DNA of 64,000 bases from Vibrio coralliirubri. Its GTDB lineage: Bacteria > Pseudomonadota > Gammaproteobacteria > Enterobacterales > Vibrionaceae. A program made the translations under genes and the position numbers. The notes beneath the pieces were generated by a model. The model had not been told where the DNA came from. It saw nothing but the letters and a program-made list of their open reading frames with translations, and ran no database searches. Below are positions 22,632-31,620 of the stretch, one piece after another (position 1 is the first letter of the stretch; every line of letters starts with the position of its first letter). The stretch spans positions 1,240,001-1,304,000 of the forward strand of contig NZ_AP025470.1 of the NCBI RefSeq assembly GCF_024347375.1, in the 5' to 3' direction.

Positions 22632-22695
22632 TGAAATAGAACCTTATTCAGCTATCTGTGTTATTTAGCTATTATAAACTATTCTGCTATAAACG

Positions 22696-23376
22696 TTATT
22701 CAGCTACGGGCGTTGAACGAAACTTACCCATCAACCATTTAGCCACTATTGGGAATATCCCCAATAACGCAAATGACAATAGTACTGAAGGGGAGACGAT
22801 GCCCGAAAGTGAATCAATTTCTGCGAGCTGAGTACCAGCATTCAAGAAAACCGCCGTCCCCGGTAACATCCCGATTTGACTCGTAATGTAGTAACGACTC
22901 ACTGACATCGGTGTTAGACCCATCAATAGGTTGATAAGGAAAAATGGGAATACAGGAATCAGACGCAGAGAAAACAGGTAAAATGCGCCGTCTTTTTCAA
23001 CCCCCTTGTTAATCGTCGCCAATTTGTCACCAAACTTGGTTTGAATCCAGTCACGTAACAGGTAACGGCTACTTAAGAAGGCTAAAGTAGCACCGATCGC
23101 ACTTGCGAAAGATACCAGCAGCAAGCTGTTCCAGAAGCCAAATAGCGCGGCCCCTAATAGGGTCACAACAGCGGCACCTGGAATGGAGAAAGCCGTAATC
23201 ATTACATACGCGACAAAATAGATAGCGGCAGCCGCAATAAAGTTGCTGTCAATGTAGTCATTTAACACAGCTTGTTGGGCCTTAGCATTTTCAAGCGTTA
23301 GGTACTGGCCGAAATTGATGCCTAACAACACGATGGTTACGACCAACACAATACCCAATATCATTTTCTTACTCAT
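22696..23376 (-). CDS. TVP38/TMEM64 family (VTT domain) inner-membrane protein
   Basis: A 226-residue inner-membrane protein of the DedA-like VTT superfamily. The start at 23376 (MSKKMILGIV) has GAGGA upstream. A longer ORF extends 74 codons further but its extra part is not protein-like. The diagnostic block is FSIPGAAVVTLLGAALFGFWNSLLLVSFASAIGATLAFLSSRYLLRDW, followed by SLRLIPVFPFFLINLLMGLTPMSVSRY. It has about five to six membrane segments. It may act as a lipid scramblase or transporter-like protein, but the substrate is unknown. Confidence 0.82.
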   Translation of the reverse strand: MSKKMILGIVLVVTIVLLGINFGQYLTLENAKAQQAVLNDYIDSNFIAAAAIYFVAYVMITAFSIPGAAVVTLLGAALFGFWNSLLLVSFASAIGATLAFLSSRYLLRDWIQTKFGDKLATINKGVEKDGAFYLFSLRLIPVFPFFLINLLMGLTPMSVSRYYITSQIGMLPGTAVFLNAGTQLAEIDSLSGIVSPSVLLSFALLGIFPIVAKWLMGKFRSTPVAE

Positions 23377-23454
23377 TGATACTTCCTCTAAATTTTCAAT
23401 GCATACCGATAGTATAGATAGACAGGCAAAGCATAGATTAACTTTCACCAGATA

Positions 23455-23481
23455 TAAAAAAAGCCGCAGTAAATGCGGCTT
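23455..23481 (-). terminator. Terminator of tfoY
   Basis: On the minus strand AAGCCGCA pairs with TGCGGCTT (23461-23468 with 23474-23481), followed by a T-run. Confidence 0.85.
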
Positions 23482-23510
23482 AGTTGTGTATAGAGATTGT
23501 ACTGACAATG

Positions 23511-24101
23511 TTAATTGACGCGATTGATAAGCTCTTCGCGACGCTGCTGCGGTATAACAGACCAATGTGTACCATTGATCGCGCCTTCTAGCGCCCAAAG
23601 TAGTTCAATACTGACAGAAGACGCATGCGATTCTTTGATGGCGTTAAATGCGTTTACAGAGCCAGATTCATATAAACGTTCTACAGAATCGATCCCTGCC
23701 TTTTTCAACATACGCTCGGTAGCGAGTCGAAGATTAGGCAGATCTTTGAGTCGGGTCGGCTTAGCAGAAGACTGCTCAGCTTTTTCTTCTTTAGCAAAAC
23801 CTAGAGACGTGGTTGCAAGCTGCAAGATTTTCTCTTGGTCTTGCCAGAGGCCTTCAGGTAAAGCGAAATATTTAGTAACGACAGGGAAACCACGTTTTTT
23901 GTAGACGTACGGTTGAAACCCTTGTTGTTCGAATTGTTTCGTTGTGCCTTTGTCTGCGCGTATGTGCAACTGGTCATTTACAACCAGAGCAAACATAGTG
24001 TCATCAGCAAAAAGACCGAAGCCACCAAACATTGAGCGTGATTTTATTTTTCCTAGGGACTCAAATAACTTCATCGAGTCCTTTAGTATCGGTTTATCCA
24101 T
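23511..24101 (-). CDS. tfoY: TfoY (TfoX/Sxy family regulator)
   Basis: A 196-residue regulator with a TfoX N-domain (about 10-100, including [27 protein letters not shown]) and a TfoX C-domain (about 115-190, including [24 protein letters not shown]). Vibrios have two paralogues. The c-di-GMP riboswitch just upstream identifies this one as TfoY, known in V. cholerae to control motility and type VI secretion rather than chitin-induced competence. The ribosome site is weak, which is consistent with post-transcriptional control. Confidence 0.92.
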   Translation of the reverse strand: MDKPILKDSMKLFESLGKIKSRSMFGGFGLFADDTMFALVVNDQLHIRADKGTTKQFEQQGFQPYVYKKRGFPVVTKYFALPEGLWQDQEKILQLATTSLGFAKEEKAEQSSAKPTRLKDLPNLRLATERMLKKAGIDSVERLYESGSVNAFNAIKESHASSVSIELLWALEGAINGTHWSVIPQQRREELINRVN

Positions 24102-24226
24102 GTTATTTATCTCGGTGTATTTGAACTACGCCACCAAATAAGCAGGTCCGAGAGATTAGCAAAATGTTGCAATTAAATTGTCAATAAGCCGTAAATTACT
24201 AAATTATTAGTAGTTACTGCATTTTG

Positions 24227-24317
24227 CCATCGGTAACCCCGCTACCATACCAACGAGTGGTTTAGGCCGGAAGCTTTGCGTCTCACTCTTTCGAGTGGTT
24301 TGCCCTGTGCGTGACTG
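24227..24317 (-). promoter_or_regulatory. c-di-GMP-I (GEMM) riboswitch of tfoY
   Basis: On the minus strand the sequence begins CACGCACAGGGCAAACC, passes a stem closed by a GAAA tetraloop (CTCGAAAGAG), and continues with GACGCAAAGC, CGGCCTAAACC and GGTAGCGGGGTTACCGATGG. This is the c-di-GMP-I aptamer, close to the V. cholerae Vc2 riboswitch described upstream of VC1722/tfoY. It ends 125 bases before the tfoY start. No T-run terminator separates aptamer and gene. A small stem (TACTAA with TTAGTA) in the spacer could be part of the expression platform. Confidence 0.95.
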
Positions 24318-24431
24318 ATTGAATAGAATAAAGTTTTTGTTGAATGAAGCTCACAGTTGATATTTCAAAATGTGATATTGCTTCAATTAATGATCTTTCC
24401 GTTGTGCATCTGGGTTCATTATAGTTGCTGA

Positions 24432-24459
24432 TAAAAAAAGCGCACCTAAAGGTGCGCTT
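24432..24459 (-). terminator. Terminator of purR
   Basis: AAGCGCACC (minus strand, 24451-24459) pairs with GGTGCGCTT (24439-24446), followed by seven T. Confidence 0.88.
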
Positions 24460-24484
24460 GATGAAATTAAACTCGAATTATCAA

Positions 24485-25489
24485 TTAATTTAACGTTTTA
24501 ACTGTACTTCGTTCAACAATTTCAGGGTGCATTTCGAAGACGCGTTTTTCGTGGTCTTTGTCTTTGATGCGCTCTAATAGAATTTCGAATGCATTCTTAC
24601 CAACACGACGCTTTGGTTGGTGAACGGTCGTTAGCGGCGGAGAGAAGTATTCAGCCAGTTCGATGTTGTCGTAACCGATCACTGAGATATCTTCTGGAAT
24701 GCGAATGCCTTTTTCTTGCAGGCGGCTCATTAAGCCGAGTGCCATTGTGTCGTTAAAGCAGAATACCGCCGTTGGACGATCTTCCATCTCAACGATTTGT
24801 TCTGCAGCAAGAACAGCCGTATCACACTCGAAGTTACCTTCGATGATCATATTTTCATCGGCAGAAATCTTAGCTTCGTTAAGTGCACGCTTGTAACCGG
24901 CAATACGTTCAACACATGCTGCTTTGTCTAAGTGGCCACTTAAACATGCAATCTTAGAGTGACCGCGTTCAATAAGGTATTTGGTCGCTAGGTAGCCACC
25001 TTCTTCAGAGTTATCGATGATCTTATCAGCCTGAGAGCTCTCAGGGCCCCAGTCCATGATAACTTTAGGGATGTCAGCGTGACGGTCTAACATCTCTCTT
25101 AGTTCTTCAGTTAGGTCAGAACACATAACTAAGATGCCATCTACACGTTTCTCTGCAAGCATTCGAATGTAGTCACGTTGCTTCTCATAGATACCGCCCG
25201 TATTACACAGGATCAAAGTGTAACCTTGACGGTAGCAGTAGCTCTCAACACCATCGATAACTTCAGAGAAGAATAGGTTAGTTGATTGAGTCACTAGCAT
25301 GCCGATAGTGCGTGTTGTATTACATTTCAAGCTACGAGCAACAGCACTTGGTGCATAGTTCAGTTCATCTACGGCTTTGTTTACTTTTTCTTGAGTTGCT
25401 TCTGCAACAAAGCGAGTTTTATTGATTACGTGAGAAACGGTTGTTGTTGATACGCCGGCTAAGCGAGCGACATCTTTTATAGTGGCCAT
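24485..25489 (-). CDS. purR: Purine repressor PurR (LacI family)
   Basis: A 334-residue LacI/GalR-family repressor of purine synthesis, with hypoxanthine or guanine as corepressor. The HTH ([20 protein letters not shown], residues 4-23) and hinge helix ([10 protein letters not shown]) are typical, followed by a periplasmic-binding-protein-like core. The sequence is close to E. coli PurR throughout ([49 protein letters not shown]). A moderate PurR-like half-site lies upstream at 25686-25701. Confidence 0.93.
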   Translation of the reverse strand: MATIKDVARLAGVSTTTVSHVINKTRFVAEATQEKVNKAVDELNYAPSAVARSLKCNTTRTIGMLVTQSTNLFFSEVIDGVESYCYRQGYTLILCNTGGIYEKQRDYIRMLAEKRVDGILVMCSDLTEELREMLDRHADIPKVIMDWGPESSQADKIIDNSEEGGYLATKYLIERGHSKIACLSGHLDKAACVERIAGYKRALNEAKISADENMIIEGNFECDTAVLAAEQIVEMEDRPTAVFCFNDTMALGLMSRLQEKGIRIPEDISVIGYDNIELAEYFSPPLTTVHQPKRRVGKNAFEILLERIKDKDHEKRVFEMHPEIVERSTVKTLN

Positions 25490-25599
25490 GGTTTTATCCT
25501 ATTAGAAGCTACTTTCCCAAAGTACGGAATAAAGTAGCCGTTAAGCTACCTAACTAAGAGCTTAAATTTGTAGGGCTCTTTGGGTACTAAAGTGCTAAA

Positions 25600-25625
25600 A
25601 AACAAAAAACCGCTATTGAGCGGCT
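25600..25625 (-). terminator. Second hairpin terminator upstream of purR
   Basis: On the minus strand CCGCT (25619-25623) pairs with AGCGG (25610-25614), followed by TTTTTTGTTTTTT. It lies 111 bases before the purR start and after the torD terminator. It could end a short RNA or attenuate purR. Confidence 0.7.
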
Positions 25626-25685
25626 TGTCTTAACACCGAAATGCTCTGAACTTTAATAAGCATAGCATTTCGTGAATGTTTCATA

Positions 25686-25701
25686 TTTTATCGTTTGCGG
25701 T
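25686..25701 (-). promoter_or_regulatory. Possible PurR operator upstream of purR
   Basis: On the minus strand CCGCAAACGATAAAAT matches the PurR palindrome at 10 of 16 positions. The left half (GCAAACG) is exact and the right half is poor. Autoregulation as in E. coli is plausible but not shown. Confidence 0.3.
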
Positions 25702-25737
25702 CACAATTTTAGACTGACTAGAAACTACTCGCAATAA

Positions 25738-25763
25738 AATTCACCCAGAAATCCGGGTGAATT
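25738..25763 (-). terminator. Terminator of torD
   Basis: AATTCACCC pairs with GGGTGAATT (25738-25746 with 25755-25763) just downstream of torD, with a T-rich tail. Confidence 0.82.
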
Positions 25764-25804
25764 GTCACATTCTACTGAATTTATTTACCTAGTCATCCAA
25801 TAAG

Positions 25805-26452
25805 CTATTCACCAGCTAAATATTGAGTGTCTAATTGACAGAATGCGAGTAGCAAAGATGAGACACTAGCGTAGAAACCGAATTCATCAACGTCATGACA
25901 TTTCACGTTGAACTTTGGTACCCAAGTCAGCAGTTGTTGGTCGATAAACTGCTGTTGAACGGCAAATGAATTCTCTAGCTCTTCTTCAATATCCGTTTCG
26001 TTTGAACGAATGATCAAGTTACCAAGGAAATCGAGTTCGATAGCAATGTGGTCTGCTGGCTCTTTTAGATCTTGGTTCACAACTAAGTTGTGCTTAGCCA
26101 TGATCTCTTCCATATCTTTTGCTGGCTTATCATTCAAAAGGCCAGTTTCGCCGATATACATAGAAGCGTAAGGAAGAGCGCCGTGTTTATCTGTCTTTAA
26201 GAAAAGGTCGCAAAAGTCTGCAGACAGTTCTAGCTGGGCATCTTCACGTGTTTGTAGACGGTTCAGCGCATCCACTAACTTATCAATCGCTGGCTTTAGT
26301 GTTTCATTTTCGCCTAAACCAGTTAGGAAAGAACGAATTTCAACAGAGTGGTAGTGATCGAGTTCTTCTTGAGTGAGCTCTTTGGCAAATAAGCTTGATA
26401 GCCACCAGTATATTTCTGCTCTTTGCTCGTTGAACGCTTTCGTATCTTTCAT
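25805..26452 (-). CDS. torD: TorD-family molybdoenzyme chaperone
   Basis: A 215-residue all-alpha cytoplasmic chaperone of the TorD/NarJ family that protects a TMAO-reductase-type molybdoenzyme before export. The signature [16 protein letters not shown] is present near residues 130-145, with the helical core [13 protein letters not shown] ([11 protein letters not shown]) before it. It is divergent from torR. The torC and torA genes that would encode its client are not in this window, so the client must be elsewhere. Confidence 0.85.
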   Translation of the reverse strand: MKDTKAFNEQRAEIYWWLSSLFAKELTQEELDHYHSVEIRSFLTGLGENETLKPAIDKLVDALNRLQTREDAQLELSADFCDLFLKTDKHGALPYASMYIGETGLLNDKPAKDMEEIMAKHNLVVNQDLKEPADHIAIELDFLGNLIIRSNETDIEEELENSFAVQQQFIDQQLLTWVPKFNVKCHDVDEFGFYASVSSLLLAFCQLDTQYLAGE

Positions 26453-26688
26453 TTGTTAGATCCTGACTTAGTCTTGTGATGTTGCTTATATACATCTTGA
26501 AGTCACTTGGGCATAAGCACACCAAGGCTGAATAACAAGGTTATTTGCGAAACGCAAAGTTACTCGTTAGTAGTAATGCCTATATTGAATTGCGATGGAC
26601 GATAAATAGCAAGGTTTAAGATTGTCTTGTATCAAAAAAAATCCATGTTTCTGGCTTTTATCTTCTGTACCACTAGAATTGTTACTAG

Positions 26689-26698
26689 TTATGAATAG
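26689..26698 (+). promoter_or_regulatory. Possible TorR-binding decamer
   Basis: TTATGAATAG, read in reverse, matches the E. coli tor box CTGTTCATAT at 8 of 10 positions. It lies 40 bases before the torR start, so autoregulation is possible. The short motif makes chance matches easy. Confidence 0.3.
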
Positions 26699-26737
26699 AA
26701 TAGTCACTGAAACTATTAAATAAGAAAAGTGGTGTAG

Positions 26738-27451
26738 ATGAGCTATCACGTATTAGTCGTAGAAGATGATGTGGTAACCCGCAGTAAACTGGTTGGATAC
26801 TTCCAGAACGAGGGTTACACAGTGAGCGAAGCAGAAAGCGGCGCTCAAATGAGAAACGTGTTAGAAGAAAACAACGTTGACCTCATTATGCTGGACATCA
26901 ACTTACCAGGCGAAGATGGATTGATGCTAACTCGCGAATTACGCAGTCAATCAGACATTGGAATTATTTTAGTTACTGGACGCACGGATAGCATCGACAA
27001 AATCGTAGGCCTTGAAATGGGCGCTGACGATTACGTTACTAAACCCTTCGAACTTCGCGAGTTATTAGTTCGAGTAAAAAACCTACTTTGGCGTATCTCT
27101 GCCGCTCGTAAAACAGCTGCGGGCGCAGTAGAAGAAACATCAGATGAGTCTGTGGTTCGTTTTGGTGAGTGGACATTTGATATTCCTCGTCGTGCGTTAA
27201 GCAAAAACGGCGAACCGGTGAAACTGACCAAAGCAGAATACGAACTGCTAGTGGCTTTGTCCTCTTACCCTAACCAAGTATTAAGCCGCGAACGTATTCT
27301 GAATATGATCAGCCACCGAGTGGACGCGCCTAATGACCGTACTATCGACGTACTGATTCGTCGTATGCGTGCAAAAATGGAGTTCGATCCTAAGAACCCA
27401 CAAATTTTTGTGACGGTTCACGGTGAAGGTTACATGTTCGCTGGTGATTGA
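26738..27451 (+). CDS. torR: Response regulator TorR (OmpR/PhoB type)
   Basis: A 237-residue two-component regulator of TMAO respiration. The receiver has the acid pocket Asp10/Asp11, phosphoacceptor Asp53 (LIMLDINLPGEDGLMLTRELR) and the conserved Lys in VTKPFE. A C-terminal winged helix follows (KAEYELLVALSSYPNQVLSRERIL). Identity in the receiver is nearer TorR (IGIILVTGRTDSIDKIVGLEMGADDYVTKPFELREL) than ArcA. The partner kinase TorS is not in this window. Confidence 0.88.
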   Translation: MSYHVLVVEDDVVTRSKLVGYFQNEGYTVSEAESGAQMRNVLEENNVDLIMLDINLPGEDGLMLTRELRSQSDIGIILVTGRTDSIDKIVGLEMGADDYVTKPFELRELLVRVKNLLWRISAARKTAAGAVEETSDESVVRFGEWTFDIPRRALSKNGEPVKLTKAEYELLVALSSYPNQVLSRERILNMISHRVDAPNDRTIDVLIRRMRAKMEFDPKNPQIFVTVHGEGYMFAGD

Positions 27452-27491
27452 TTTCCTTCGGGAGTGATTAATCAACAACGACATTTAAACG

Positions 27492-27527
27492 TAAAAAGCC
27501 GAGACATCATTGATGTCTCGGCTTTTT
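27492..27527. terminator. Terminator of torR
   Basis: AAAAAGCCGAGACAT pairs with ATGTCTCGGCTTTTT (27493-27527) around a short loop. T-runs on both strands also serve the converging elyC. Confidence 0.92.
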
Positions 27528-27617
27528 TATTGCTTAGCGTTCATTGTTAACGAACAGAGAACCTAAAAATACTTGCCGACTCAGTCTGCTCAGTATGAGT
27601 TTAAAGATTCAGTGGGT

Positions 27618-28469
27618 TTACTGAGGCTGAGCCGCAGAAACCTCACCGTCATCTTCAACTAAGCTGGAAGCTTCTGGAATAACCGGCTCTTCGACAATGT
27701 CATTGCTTGTATCTAGCCAATCACGCAGGCTTTGCCAAACCAATCCCATGGTTTCGTGCCAGTAACGCTCAGTCTGCTCAAGGTAAAGAGCTTTTGGCAT
27801 GTACTTGTTCCAAGGCTCAACAATACCTTCTTGTGCAAGGTAGTTGGTTGGTGCAGGTAGTGGTTTCATGCCAGCTGAATTGAATTCGTTCAGTGCGCGA
27901 GTCATATGGCTCGCTGAAGTCACCAACACCATTCTTTTATTCTTAACGAACGCAGCGGCTTGGCGGGCTTCTTCCCAGGTGTCTTTTGCTGTTTCAAGCA
28001 GAATGATGTCGGGCTTTGCTACGCCAAGTGCTAATGCAACTTTAGCCATCATTCTTGCGTTACTTACTTCAGTGCCTGCGCCATAGCCAGACAAAATGAG
28101 TTTTGCACCAGGGTAAAGACGTAGAATACGAATCCCTTCACTTAAACGCATCAGGCCGGTGCGGCTAAGTTCTGATGTCGGTGGAATTTGGTCGTCTACG
28201 ACGTGACCACTTCCGAGAACCATCACGTAATCGACGGTTTCATCGACAGGTAAAAATGCGGTGTGTTGCCTTTCCATTGGCATTAAAAGTTGACTAGAAA
28301 CTGGTTGGAAAGCGATTAGGAAAATACCACATAGGGCTGAAAGGGTGATTAGGCAACCAGTCTTCCTTTTGGTAGTAAACATCACTAGGGCTAAACCCAG
28401 AAAAGCGAGAATTAACATTGCTGGCAGTGGCATCAATAGCGAAGACACTACTTTTTTCAGCTCAAACAT
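27618..28469 (-). CDS. elyC: ElyC, envelope biogenesis DUF218 protein
   Basis: A 283-residue inner-membrane protein with two N-terminal membrane segments (about 13-32 and 38-57) and a DUF218 domain (VDYVMVLGSGHVVDD, KLILSGYGAGTE, TSASHMTRALN). E. coli ElyC supports peptidoglycan and envelope assembly. The start at 28469 (MFELKKVVSSLLMPLP) matches E. coli; the ORF extends 33 codons upstream without support. It neighbours cmoM-mukFEB, as in E. coli. Confidence 0.88.
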   Translation of the reverse strand: MFELKKVVSSLLMPLPAMLILAFLGLALVMFTTKRKTGCLITLSALCGIFLIAFQPVSSQLLMPMERQHTAFLPVDETVDYVMVLGSGHVVDDQIPPTSELSRTGLMRLSEGIRILRLYPGAKLILSGYGAGTEVSNARMMAKVALALGVAKPDIILLETAKDTWEEARQAAAFVKNKRMVLVTSASHMTRALNEFNSAGMKPLPAPTNYLAQEGIVEPWNKYMPKALYLEQTERYWHETMGLVWQSLRDWLDTSNDIVEEPVIPEASSLVEDDGEVSAAQPQ

Positions 28470-28584
28470 ATCCGAATAGTCCGAAAAAACATCACTTAGT
28501 AGTAAAAAGAGACATCGCCTCTTTATTCCTGAAATTCCTGTGACAGAATAGCAGGCACGATAGGACATAATAACTCAAGTAGCC

Positions 28585-29370
28585 GTGACTGAAGACCGTA
28601 ATTTCGACGATATTGCCCACAAATTTGCAAAAAATATTTACGGCTCTGACAAAGGAGAGATCCGTCAGATCATCGTATGGGAAGATTTAGAACAAGCTTT
28701 GAGCAAATTTGAGCAATCAGCTTCGCCGCTGCATGTGCTTGATGCTGGAGGCGGACTTGCGCAGATGTCGCAAAAAATTGCGTCGCTTGGGCATAACGTT
28801 TCTCTGTGTGATCTATCTTCTGAAATGCTGAAGCTCGCAGAAGAAAGTATCAGCGAAGCGGGTTTGCTAGAGCAATATCGATTTATTCATTCACCGGTAC
28901 AAAAAGTTGCAGAACATCTCGATGAGAAAGTCGATTTTGTGATGTTTCATGCCGTAATGGAATGGTTAGCCGATCCTAAAGAGGCGCTTGATTTATTGCT
29001 TGAACAAGTTAAACCGGGTGGTGTTGCCTCGATAATGTTTTACAACCACCACGGATTAGTCCTGAAAAATGTGATTTGTGGCAACATTCCTCATGTATTG
29101 AATGGGATGCCACATCGAAAACGGTTTAAGCTGCAACCACAAAAAGGCTTGAAGCCGGAAGAGGTTTATCAATGGATAGAAGACGCTGGTCTAGAAATCT
29201 GTGGTAAATCAGGCATTCGCTCTTTCAGTGACTACATAGGTAATATGGAGTACATGGGCGATTACCAATTTGAAGATGTATTGGAACTGGAAAAACAGCT
29301 ATGTCGCCAAGAGCCATATCTGTCACTAGGCCGTTATATTCACGTTTGGGCTCAAAAACCTGCGCAATAA
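28585..29370 (+). CDS. cmoM: tRNA 5-carboxymethoxyuridine methyltransferase CmoM
   Basis: A SAM-dependent methyltransferase of 261 residues that methylates cmo5U34 to mcmo5U34 at the tRNA wobble position. The SAM site HVLDAGGGLAQMSQKIASLGHNVSLCDLS fits a class I Rossmann fold. The start is GTG at 28585. It is the former smtA, found upstream of mukF here and in E. coli. CmoA and CmoB from the same pathway are also in this window. Confidence 0.88.
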   Translation: MTEDRNFDDIAHKFAKNIYGSDKGEIRQIIVWEDLEQALSKFEQSASPLHVLDAGGGLAQMSQKIASLGHNVSLCDLSSEMLKLAEESISEAGLLEQYRFIHSPVQKVAEHLDEKVDFVMFHAVMEWLADPKEALDLLLEQVKPGGVASIMFYNHHGLVLKNVICGNIPHVLNGMPHRKRFKLQPQKGLKPEEVYQWIEDAGLEICGKSGIRSFSDYIGNMEYMGDYQFEDVLELEKQLCRQEPYLSLGRYIHVWAQKPAQ

Positions 29371-29445
29371 CAGCGGTGAATGTGGTAAAAGAAGCCACAA
29401 CATGCGCTATGCAATCGTAAGAAGCCCGCGTCATAAAGAAATAGG

Positions 29446-29473
29446 CGTCATATCTAATACATTCGATATGACG
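29446..29473 (+). other. Hairpin in the mukF leader
   Basis: CGTCATATC (29446-29454) pairs perfectly with GATATGACG (29465-29473), with a ten-base loop. It ends 22 bases before mukF and has no T-run. It may affect mRNA stability or processing of the cmoM-muk transcript. Confidence 0.45.
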
Positions 29474-29495
29474 AAGAACAGTAACAGGAACCACA

Positions 29496-30833
29496 ATGAG
29501 TGAAATGACTCAAACTGCCGAAGAGCAGCCAATTGATGAGTTGGTGGGCTGGGTCAAGCAGCATGATTTTTCATTAAACTTGCCACCAGAGCGCTTAGCA
29601 TTTTTGATTGCTATCGCAGTACTAAGCAATGAAAGGTTCGATGAAGAGTTGGGCGAGGGTGAACTGCACGATGCATTTACCATCGTCACTCGACTGTTTG
29701 AAGATACTGGCGAAGCGTCCGCGTTTCGTGCCAACAATGCCATCAACGAGTTAGTTAAACAGAAGTTGATTAGCCGCTTTACCAGCGAAATTACCGATGG
29801 TGCGAGTATTTATCGCTTATCACCATTAGCGATTGGTATTTCAGATTATTATTTACGTCACCGTCAGTTCTCTAAGTTGAAACTGTCTATCCAGCTTTCT
29901 ATGGTTGCGGACGAGATGGCAAAAGCCATTGAAGCAGCACAAAAAGGCGGAACGCCAGGACATTGGAGAAAGAATGTTTACGGCGTGCTCAAGTATTCTG
30001 TTGGTGAAATTTTCGATCAGATTGATCTTAACCAACGTGTTATGGATGAGCAGCAGCAAACCGTTAAGCAGCAAATTGCCGACCTTTTAAACAAGGATTG
30101 GCGAGAGGCGATTAACAACTGTGAAACCTTGCTTTCAGAAACCTCTTCCACGCTAAAAGAGTTGCAAGACACCTTGCAAGCGGCGGGTGATGAACTGCAA
30201 ACACAGATCCTCGATATTCAAGAAATTGTCTACGGTGACGATGAACTCGAGTTCGTTGGCGAAACCCTGTTCGGCTTGCAGATGAAGTTAGACCGAATAA
30301 CCAGTTGGGGCCAACAAGCCATCGATTTATGGATCGGCTACGACCGCCATGTTCACAAGTTCATCCGTACCGCGATTGATATGGATAAAAACCGTGCCTT
30401 TAGCCAGCGCTTGCGTCAGTCAGTCACTGACTACTTTGATGCGCCTTGGTTATTGACCTACGCCGATGCTGAGAAGCTGACGGATCTTCGTGATGAAGCG
30501 CTTGTGCTTCGTGATGATGAAGTGATGGGACAAGCACCAATCGACGTAGAGTACGAAGAATTTGAGCAAGTGAATGACCTGCTTTCAGATCGAATTGCAG
30601 AGATGTTAAAAGCTCACAAACAGCAAGGTGCGCCAATTGATCTTGGCCTTGTGCTACGCGATTACCTCGCTGCACACCCTCGCACACACCATTTTGATTT
30701 AGCCAGAATTGTTGTCGACCAAGCCGTGCGCTTAGGTTACTCAGAGTCTGACTATCAGGCTATTCAGCCAGATTGGCAGGCAATCAACGATTTCGGTGCA
30801 AAGGTACAAGCAAATGTCATTAACAAGTACTGA
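29496..30833 (+). CDS. mukF: Chromosome partition protein MukF (kleisin)
   Basis: The 445-residue kleisin of the MukBEF condensin. It bridges two MukB heads and recruits MukE. The N-terminal winged-helix dimer part (about 1-110, [31 protein letters not shown]), the middle helical bundle and the C-terminal winged-helix that contacts MukB are all present at the usual length. AGGA sits six bases before the ATG. mukE overlaps its end. Confidence 0.97.
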   Translation: MSEMTQTAEEQPIDELVGWVKQHDFSLNLPPERLAFLIAIAVLSNERFDEELGEGELHDAFTIVTRLFEDTGEASAFRANNAINELVKQKLISRFTSEITDGASIYRLSPLAIGISDYYLRHRQFSKLKLSIQLSMVADEMAKAIEAAQKGGTPGHWRKNVYGVLKYSVGEIFDQIDLNQRVMDEQQQTVKQQIADLLNKDWREAINNCETLLSETSSTLKELQDTLQAAGDELQTQILDIQEIVYGDDELEFVGETLFGLQMKLDRITSWGQQAIDLWIGYDRHVHKFIRTAIDMDKNRAFSQRLRQSVTDYFDAPWLLTYADAEKLTDLRDEALVLRDDEVMGQAPIDVEYEEFEQVNDLLSDRIAEMLKAHKQQGAPIDLGLVLRDYLAAHPRTHHFDLARIVVDQAVRLGYSESDYQAIQPDWQAINDFGAKVQANVINKY

Positions 30834-31620
30834 TGATTACATGCCAGAGAAACTGGTAAAAGCGATAGCGAACCCACTGTTCCCTGCGCTAGATAGCATG
30901 CTGCGTTCAGGTAAGCATGTTTCAACAGAAGATCTAGATAACCACGCGTTGCTGTCTGATTTTGAAGTTGAGCTTCAGCATTTCTATCAACGCTACAATA
31001 CGGAATTGGTAAAAGCGCCGGAAGGTTTCTTTTACTTGCGTCCGCGTTCTACGTCTCTGATTGGCAGAAGTGTGTTGTCTGAGCTCGACATGTTGGTTGG
31101 CAAAGTGTTGTGTTTCTTATACCTAAGCCCAGAACGTCTGGCTCATGAAGGTATCTTCACCAACCAAGAACTGTTTGATGAGTTGATGTCGTTAGCGGAT
31201 GAGAAAAAACTCATGAAGCTAGCAACCAACCGTGCGTCTGGTTCTGACCTAGATAAAGAAAAACTCTTCGAAAAAGTACGTACTTCTCTACGTCGTTTAC
31301 GCCGTATCGGTATGTTGATTGCGATTGGTGAAACCGGCAAGTTCCGTATCAGCGAAGCGGTATTCCGTTTTGGCGCTGACGTTCGTGTAGGCGACGACAT
31401 GAAAGAAGCGCAATTACGTCTTATCCGTGATGGTGAAGCTGTGGTGCATACCCAAGAGCCTAACCAAGGTAGCTTGTTAAATGAAGAACAAGCGGAAGCC
31501 ACATCAGAAGTAGATGCAGACGTAGACGAAAACGGTCAACAAGACATTTTTAACGATCAAGCTAACTTTGACCTTGAGTCAAACGACGGCGAACAAACAA
31601 AAGTAGAAGGTGAAGCATGA
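30814..31620 (+). CDS. mukE: Chromosome partition protein MukE
   Basis: A 268-residue KITE-type subunit that binds the MukF linker and, with it, MukB. The start ATG at 30814 ([14 protein letters not shown]) matches E. coli MukE and has AAAGG nine bases upstream. A GTG six codons earlier is less likely. It overlaps mukF by 20 bases and mukB by four (ATGA). The C-terminal 60 residues are very acidic, longer than in E. coli. Confidence 0.95.
   Translation: MSLTSTDDYMPEKLVKAIANPLFPALDSMLRSGKHVSTEDLDNHALLSDFEVELQHFYQRYNTELVKAPEGFFYLRPRSTSLIGRSVLSELDMLVGKVLCFLYLSPERLAHEGIFTNQELFDELMSLADEKKLMKLATNRASGSDLDKEKLFEKVRTSLRRLRRIGMLIAIGETGKFRISEAVFRFGADVRVGDDMKEAQLRLIRDGEAVVHTQEPNQGSLLNEEQAEATSEVDADVDENGQQDIFNDQANFDLESNDGEQTKVEGEA

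Noticed and set aside
23377..23598. 74-codon N-terminal extension of the TVP38-like protein
   Set aside because: It overlaps the tfoY terminator and the 3' end of tfoY, and the ribosome site GAGGA is at the internal start.
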